64,000 nt of DNA from Agrostemma githago. Its lineage: Eukaryota; Streptophyta; Magnoliopsida; Caryophyllales; Caryophyllaceae. The notes beneath the pieces are model-generated. The model worked only from the letters and a program-made list of their open reading frames with translations. It made no database searches and had not been told where the DNA came from. The stretch is taken from contig OY288251.1 of assembly GCA_958450325.1 (NCBI GenBank), positions 13,782,001 through 13,846,000 on the forward strand. Direction: 5' to 3'. Position numbers and translations under genes: made by a program. Below, piece after piece: positions 56,952 to 64,000 of the stretch; position 1 is the stretch's first letter, and each line of letters opens with the position of its first letter.

Positions 56952-59143
56952 TGTGGACATGACATAGGTGCACCCCGACGCGGCCATGCGCGGGTTTGGG
57001 GAGGCGAATGAATCTCCATATGAGATGGGTCGAATTGAAATTTAAATCGAAGTGGATTCGCCACCGAACTTTGTGGGAGTTCGGGCCCGTTCGAACCCAC
57101 TCTATATCTTAGTGGGCCGTGTACAACATACGGCCCATTCCGATCTTAGAGTTTATTGGGGTCGTCCCTTTGCATTTGATACCGATACCGACATTATCGG
57201 ATACCGTGTATTGAATGACTTTCGTGCGCCAACGGTTTCGGGCATCCGGAAACCGAGGTTCTGAGTAAGGAGTGAGGGTACGTGTTGGGAAGTTCACAAA
57301 GAACACCCAACCCCGCCCGCACATTAGCGGCCTCTACTAAGATATCGTTTGACTCTCTAATACGCGCGTTAGTAGAACGGTAAAAAAAGATATGCAAACA
57401 ATGTTTCGCCTAAACGTGCGAGAATTGAATGGGTTGCTAAGTCGATTTAATGCATCTAAATTTAACGTCAAAGTTTTATTTAGCATGCGGGTTAATTTTA
57501 GTACAATAAAATGAATAACAGAAATAAATCGACAAAAAGGGAAACCAACATGTTAGTAACGGTATAACGATGATTACGGTTTGTGAACAATGTAAGGATG
57601 CTACGGAATGATGTAAGGAAATATGATGAATGAGTTTTGAAAAAGTGATAAATCACGTGATAGACTTGACACGTGTTGACCGAAGTCATAAAAATATTTT
57701 ATCAAGACTTGAAGGACGTTACAGGACTCACGGTTTTGACGTGATAAGGCCACTCGATCGAGTCAATGAAGGACTCGACCGAGTGGTCCTCGGGAAAAGG
57801 GGTCTGTCCAGTTTTCTAGATGCCACTCGATCAAGTTATTGAAGAACTCGACCGAGTGGGGAGCCACTCGACCGAGTTACTGTGAGACTCGACCGAGTGA
57901 TGGTCTAAAAAACCTTTCTGCCTCGTTTTTGGGATGTCACTCGATCGAGTGGCCTATGGCACTCGGTCGAGTGACACCTGTACGAACTTGAGTTCGTTTC
58001 AGTTTTACTTTTGAGAATTGATTTTGTGTTTAAAAATCGAAGTGTTCTTTTTTTGTTACAAATAGTTTTCGTTCAAAATAGTTTTGAAATCGTGGAGATG
58101 CGGTGATGACGATTATGATAACGACGCGACAAGAAAAAAAAACGATTTTTGTTGAAGTTAATTCGCTTCAACAATCAAGCGTTCGGGGTGTCGGGATAAG
58201 CGATCGACAACATCGGGTGAAGCACCCTTGTATATTCGGATTTCCTTATCCCGTCATTACTCCCGCTCGACACGAATTAGCGAGTATTTTAATGTCTTAT
58301 ACTAGAGATTATTATCGATATTACAGATGTGACGATAGAATAAGAAAAAACGAAAAAAGATGACGATAACGAGATGGATGACGCGAGAAAGAAGAGAAGG
58401 GAAAAGAATGAGATTTTGCACCCTCAACCTACATGTTCTTGTCTCGGATAGGACTCGCTTGATTGTGGCTTAGGCACGGGAGTTCGAGGTTTACGTAGAT
58501 TAAGTTATGGTGGTTTAGGGTTTTCCTCCTAAGTACTAGGGTTAGTGTTTGAGTGTATATGATTAGGGTTGATTATGGTTGAATAGGGTGAAAAAAAGAT
58601 GTGTCAAAGTTCATGCAAAGGGGAGTATATATAGGCAAGGCTCACATACCCCGTCTGGGGTTACTCGACCGAGTAGCCCCCTAACTCGGTCGAGTGGCGC
58701 AAGTGACCGCAGTCGGGCGTGTTACAGGGCCCACTTGATCGAGTGGGCTGACACTCAATCGAGTGGGTCAGCCGCAGTGGACGGGTCCGTTTTTTTACTG
58801 TGGTTTTGATATTTTGTGGGTTTTGTATTTGGACTGGACTCATGAAATTTGAATTGCTGTTTTTTTTGTGTCTCGGAAACGGCTTTGACCCAATCGCTAA
58901 AAGTCAGTTTTATTTCCGGTGTCGGTTTTGACCCAAATTAGGATCATTTTATTAGAAACGACCCACTGGGCCTGAAATTGAGGTTGGTTTCGTGAGATTT
59001 GTACTCCGTAAAAAGCCCAAGCCAGCAACCAATGGTTTTGAGCCCATATCCGAGCGCGTAGAAACATGTTTGCGTCCGATCATCATTGGGTGTTTTTTGG
59101 AAACTACCATAGACACCTGGCGGTCAAAAGGTGGGTGTCTACA
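56952..59143 (-). mobile_element. LTR-B: 5' LTR of E1
   Basis: 2192 bp. It lacks the CACTA insertion and a 665-bp block seen in LTR-A (junction near 58038, aaaaatcga|agtgttc). Otherwise nearly identical. A TATA-like box, tatatata, lies at 58626-58633 on the element's strand. Confidence 0.92.
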
Positions 59144-59329
59144 CATATGTTGATAGAAAGTTGAAATGGTACTTAGATAGGACTTAAGAGGCTGGGATAG
59201 GCCCCTAGACCTCAGACTCAATGCATATACAGTAGATAAGTAATGATATTAGCAGTATTAGTAATATTAAGTCTAGACCCTACGACGACTCATACTCTGA
59301 CTCGAAAACGGTCCATGTGCCTTAGATAT

Positions 59330-59647
59330 TTAGGCTTCCTGCCAGGAATAGTATTTTCGTGATGCCCTCTTAGTCTGGCCCTCAGATGAGAATTGATTGG
59401 TGACTGCCACAGATGTGACAGCCTTCCCATCAACGTCTTTGAGGTGGACTCGCGTGGTGCGAGGCTTCAAAAGAGGGAATGCCCCGACGTCCACTAGATG
59501 TTGGATGTCATGTTTCATCCGGTAGCAATCCTTGGTATCGTTCCCACTACCTTGATGGTACAGGCAGTAGGCCTGGGATCCCAACTCTTGCCTCGTTTTT
59601 CCACCGGGGGGTCCGGAGTCATGCAGGGAAGGGAGTGCTTCTTCCAA
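59330..59647 (-). pseudogene. Gag fragment of element E2
   Basis: 105 residues with the same degenerate zinc knuckle as E1: AYCLYHQGSGNDTKDCYRMK, followed by HDIQHLVDVGAFP. This identifies a second Tat-type element, in the same orientation as E1. The rest of E2 gag-pol is not seen; E1 lies immediately to the left. Confidence 0.75.
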
Positions 59648-61349
59648 TTCCTTCAGCGTAGGACACCGTCATGCAGAGCGAGCATCCGTGTCATAGAGGT
59701 TTGTTGGTCACGAATCTGGTCAAGCAGGACGTCGAACTGGTCATTGTTGCCTTGGTTGCTACTTGAAGCCATGCTGGATGGTAACTCTGCAAGATACGAC
59801 CGAAGATGAGAATAGACCCACCGGACGACACAAAAGAGACTCGAGAAAGAGTGTCTTGGGAGACAACTCAGAAAAATGACTAGAGGAATGCTCTTAGGCG
59901 AGCGAGACGGAAATGAGACCTATGGTTCACGCATGTTTACGATCCTCGAGCTTGGGACTCTCGTGCTCGACTCTTTAGACACCTAGTGTATTTGGCGAGA
60001 CGTCTACTGGACTCGAATCTTTAAAGCGAGATGATTTGACACAAATGTCAGGATGAGATTTAGAGTGGAACTTCAAAAATGAGACGACCCAAAATAAAAA
60101 ACTTAGGACGGAGGTGACATCAAATGTTTAGCAAGCACAGTTAAACATGCGGTTGTACGATGTAAGAATTGATCGCGATCCAGGCTCGGGATTAAAGAAG
60201 GGATTTGATTTTGAAAGTAGATGTTCAAAAATTGATGTTTGTACGTAATCAGAGATTTTCAAAAATGTACGTTAGTAATAACGTAAAATTGAAATGTGTA
60301 AAGGTGGAATTCCTAAAGAGGAAGTCGGTTTTGAGAAAGGTATGAAATGATGAAAGTGACGGTGTTGGGAACCGACTTTTTGTAAAAATGAGATGTTGAA
60401 GAAAATGGTTTTGAAAGTGGGATGTGGCCATGTTTATTATCGACATTTAATTTGTTGAAAATTCGACCATTACAACGACGGTAGAAGGGTGAAAATGTTT
60501 AAACAAAAGGATATGTAACCATGTGATGTACCTAGATTCCATTAATTGGAAGTTTGGCGATTGTAACAGTAGTGAAAATGTCTGGGGATTTTAATGGTAT
60601 TTTAGTTTTCGGTCGACAACATAACGGTGCTGAAATGCTTTGGGGATTTTTTTTGAAAACATTTGGGTTATGATCGACTTGGCCGGAGTAACAACGCTAA
60701 AATGGATTTTTGAAAACTGTAATTTTGAAAATAGTAGGTTTTGATTTGGCCAGAGTAATGCTGCTAAAATGGGTTTTGAAAATGATGTTTGAAAATGGTG
60801 AATTTTGATTTGGCAAGAGTAACGACGCTAAAACGGGTTTTGAAAATGATGACTTGCTTTTGAAACACGGAGTTTGGTGTAAGTTGAAATATGTTGGCGT
60901 GGTTTAATCCTGTTTTTAATGTACTATTTGGGTTGTCAAAGCAAGCTACACATAACTAACAAGCATACACACATGCGGGAAGCAGACACGGGTAGGCTCG
61001 GGTAGGTTACCGTCCCATGAAAAGTCCTTACTTCTGCGGAGACGAGTCACCCTATTAGGATGAATTTTGTCTCCTTTCCAAGCGGTGCTTAACAATTGGT
61101 ATATCACGGACCGCTGACTACTTGAGATGGGCAGAACGTCAATCAGGGTCCCCCTCTCAAGGTCAGGTTGAGAACCCTTACCGTTTGAGAAGGTCGATTG
61201 ATCCTAATCGGTTTGTCTAAGCCTTATGAAGGCTTTTAAAACCTGTAGTGACCATAGAAGAACTTAAAATCACTCGCGACAATCGATCTTGTTCGAGTTA
61301 CACCACCACTGAAAATTTGTAGACCCGATAAAATCGAGTTTTCCATTTC
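59648..61349 (-). mobile_element. E2 leader region
   Basis: 1.7 kb without a coding frame between the gag fragment and the PBS. Degenerate internal repeats (gacttggccagagtaacgac, ctaaaatgggttttgaaaat) occur at 60670-60860. The right end matches 5080-5527 and the left part matches 16770-17500. Confidence 0.75.
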
Positions 61350-61366
61350 CCTAGCGGAGTGGCCAA
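61350..61366 (-). promoter_or_regulatory. Primer-binding site of E2, mutated
   Basis: On the minus strand tggccactccgctaggg, two changes from the E1/LTR-C type (tggcgactccgctgggg). Confidence 0.7.
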
Positions 61367-61369
61367 ACT

Positions 61370-63774
61370 GTGGACGCTACAACCCGCGCTTATCCGTGGC
61401 GGCCACCCACACGGCCCGCTTCCGAGGGCCGGTTCGATCCCGCATTCGAGGTGAAGTGTCGGACCTCGATTTGGTTGACGATTTGTTGGTTGTACTAGAT
61501 AGTATGAGCGCATCTATGTTTCCGTTGAAACGATCGAGTTGTGGGTTGTAAAAATTTAAAGCTTGGATCATTTGTTCTGACGACCGTTTTAGTGAACCGA
61601 ATTCACGATGTGATGTTGGAGTTGCCACCGAACAATTATGGGTGCTCAGACACCGTTCAAGTCAACTTGAATACCTTAGTCAGCTCAAAGCTAAGTGAAA
61701 TGGAACTTAAAGATAAGATCTGTACCCTTAAGCAGTCCATGTCTGGAATGACTCTCGTTTCAAGGATTAGGCCATCCATTTATCAAGAGATTCAAGTAAG
61801 GGGGGAGGGTACATATTGGGAATCTAACATCAGGAACATCGACACCCAATCCCGCTCGCACATAGTGGCCTCTACTAATCAATCGATGACGAACTTTTTT
61901 TTCTTAAGTGGTGAAAAGAAAATAACAACCAATTATTTTAGCCCCTAGCAACAATGTGCCTTAGCTAAGTCGGTTGATTTAGGAGCAATTCGAATATTGT
62001 CGAAGTCAGTGTTTTACATTCTTTGCATGAGAAATATGTGATAACACGTGACAAGCATTTCCCGTTAAGTTGCACGTAGGAGAGTAGAGAGTACTATTTA
62101 CTATACGTATCAGCGAAATGGGTTTAACGCGATAATATAGATATTAGTCGATCTCGTGATATACTTTACCTGATATTCTACTTAAAGTGCGTCTGCACTG
62201 TATTAATAGGAATGCGAGACATCGTGCGATCTAGAAGTCAGACACACGCGTCTGTACATTCTTTTTCTAAGGTGCGACTTGCTCAACGTTCAGAGTAATA
62301 CGGAACTGGACCATTGCTTGTTTTAATTGAAATGATCAAACAAATAAACGCACTTAGAAGATGAGCGCATGCACCCTGGCGCCTCAGGGTTCAGGCGCAC
62401 GAGGTTGTGCGCCTTGAGTCTAAGAGTTGGGGTTCAGACGATGTTTCTGGGTTCGTTTGGGCGTTTGGTTAGTGTTGCGTTGTTTACGTTTTAACTTCGA
62501 ATTAGGTGATTTAGCATGCGATTAATGTCATAAAAGCGGTAAATTATGAGAATAAAGCGATAAAGTGTGATAACATAAGTAAATCATGTTAAAGAGGAGT
62601 TGGACCATCAGATTGTACACGAAAACGAAATACGATGCGTAGACGATAGAGAACGAATCTAATAACGACTACTCGGATTTAATTTAAGTGTTTTAGTAAT
62701 TAAGAGTTGAGGTCGTGGACGTTACGTAGATGGAACGGTTTGTTCAAGGGGGTAGTCTAGCCGGACATGCACTACGACTGGTATCAAGCATGAGAAAGGG
62801 GTGTACACCATATGGAAACTGCAGGTGTACGCGTTGATTTGGTCGGATTATGAACCCTCATCGGGCGATAATATCATAATGCATATTTGAATTAATCGGA
62901 TTGTGAATCATTATTAATTCGATAGAAGGACAACTTAGTAATGATTACGACTTGTATGCATGAACTCGATGAGTGTTACGAACACATGACATAATTTAGG
63001 TTAAGAACCATTATTAATTCGACCCGTTTGTCTTGAATATCGCGTTTTACGATGATTACGATGAGGTTTGAGTTAAGAACTCATGGTTTTTTGGATTAAG
63101 AAATTGGGATTGCTAAAGTTTAAATTAAAAGAATTATGAATTCTTTAGAGAATCGATATGATCAATGTTTAATTGTTCTTCTTTAATTTGCTCTCGTCGA
63201 ATTATGAACTCTTGAGAACTCCGGAGAATTGTGTTGTGTGTTGAATGGTCGAGGGAAGAGGGGGTATTTATAGTTTTCTCGAGGTCAGATTCAACCTCAA
63301 AGGCGCAGGCAATCTTGCGCCCTGGGATTGAGGTGCGGGGCTTCTTGTGATTGAGTTTTTGAGGGTTGATTTTGGAAAAATTTCCAAAACGGAGAGATAC
63401 GGGATCTTGAGATATTTCGACGGGTTTGATTGTTTCCCAAGGTTTCTAGAACCCGCACCCTAGGCTTACTGGGCTTTTGGTTCGGTTTCAAGGACTGACT
63501 CTGTTTGACTTGTTGACTCGGGTTTGACTTTATATTTCAGGACCGATTCGGGGGTCCCGGAGTCAGAATTAACTTTAATTAGTGTTGACATGATCGTAAT
63601 GACTCTACTAAGACCATCTAGATGTTGAATTAATATTTTCGAGCAATAATTTGATCCGATCTATAGAAAAATCATTCGAGACATCGTAAAATCGTATCGT
63701 GTTGCAGTCTGATCATCATCAGGTGTTTTGTCGGGCGCTCGAGTAGCCACCATGTACAAACCTAGGTGTCTACA
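61370..63774 (-). mobile_element. LTR-D: 5' LTR of E2
   Basis: 2405 bp, tgtggac ... gtgtctaca. It is co-linear with LTR-C through much of its length but well diverged. A TATA box (minus strand ctataaatacccc) is at 63266-63272. The matching 3' LTR is not identifiable in this window unless LTR-C is part of the same old array. Confidence 0.82.
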
Positions 63775-64000
63775 GATACTACACAAGAACACAAGACACA
63801 AGGAATAAAACATAAGCTAAGAAATGGGGGGATTGAGATTGGAAATGGTTTAACTACACTACACAAAGGTAAATTAAAAGTAGGAATAAACAACGGAGAA
63901 GATAATCTTGGTGAAATCCCTCAAATAATCTCACTACACTAATGATTAAATTCTTTCCTCCACTAAACTCCACCCAAAACAATCGTTACAATATCAACCA
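63775..64000. other. Flank to the right of E2
   Basis: A-rich sequence with no feature that I recognise. Confidence 0.4.

Larger units (their letters stand above)
42318..59143 (-). mobile_element. E1: full-length Ty3/gypsy Tat-lineage element, 16.8 kb
   Basis: Both LTRs begin tgtggac and end gtgtctaca. The element is flanked by a perfect 5-bp duplication catat (42313-42317 and 59144-59148). The PBS lies left of the right-hand LTR, and pol runs on the minus strand, so the right LTR is the 5' LTR. Domain order is gag, protease, RT, RNase H, archaeal-type RNase H, integrase. The second RNase H and the long 3' region with an antisense gene place it in the Tat lineage (Retand/Ogre group). All coding parts carry stops or shifts. 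A Cassandra solo LTR and a CACTA element are nested in it. Confidence 0.93.

Overview
This window looks like repeat-rich nuclear DNA from a flowering plant. It is AT-rich and has spliced eukaryotic genes with GT-AG introns. Its mobile elements are plant-type: Stowaway and hAT MITEs, Helitrons, a 5S-bearing Cassandra TRIM, L1-type LINEs, and Ty3/gypsy elements of the Tat lineage. I cannot name the species. A eudicot is likely, and Caryophyllales is only a guess. I see one apparently intact host gene, the cytosolic ribosomal protein uS8/S15a gene (RPS15A). It has a non-coding leader exon, a long leader intron, and three coding exons at 15288-15946.

Left part, 1-13 kb. A Stowaway MITE and a GC-rich hAT MITE with an 8-bp target duplication come first. 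A non-autonomous Helitron (H1, 1270-4829) follows. Next is the leader, primer-binding site and LTR (LTR-C, 5549-8420) of an old minus-strand Tat-type gypsy element. This LTR carries an internal duplication and is followed by element 3'-end sequence with an ~82-bp tandem array. A 5'-truncated LINE (9494-11489) and a complete Cassandra TRIM with a perfect 5-bp duplication (12272-13059) lie just upstream of RPS15A.

Middle part, 16-42 kb. This is layered transposon debris. It holds a gypsy leader remnant, a long-TIR element (17717-19270), a 3.8-kb TIR element with hairpin ends (19338-23150), smaller TIR elements, and a Helitron (H2, 27647-32403) carrying a broken piece of a USP39/Sad1-type splicing-factor gene. 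It also holds minisatellites, a third Helitron (H3, 34789-36258, same 3' end as H1), a copia gag remnant, a second dead LINE and a LINE ORF1 remnant.

Right part, 42-64 kb. A 16.8-kb Tat-lineage gypsy element (E1, 42318-59143, minus strand, target duplication CATAT) dominates. Its LTRs are nearly identical by eye. Read right to left it runs 5' LTR, PBS, leader, gag, protease, RT, RNase H, a second archaeal-type RNase H, integrase, then a 3' LTR. All coding parts carry stops or frameshifts. Between integrase and the 3' LTR, on the opposite strand, sits a separate gene-like unit (46882-48762) with its own TATA box and an intron with perfect palindromes. E1 has itself been hit: a solo Cassandra LTR lies in integrase, and a CACTA element (with a SINE-like segment) lies in the 3' LTR. 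The 5' LTR serves as its empty site. E1 lies next to an older related element (E2), of which a gag piece, leader, PBS and 5' LTR (61370-63774) remain.

The most interesting material is the antisense gene of E1, the shared palindrome/hairpin motifs, the covarying hairpin array at 8.8-9.4 kb, and the 5S-derived Cassandra copies.
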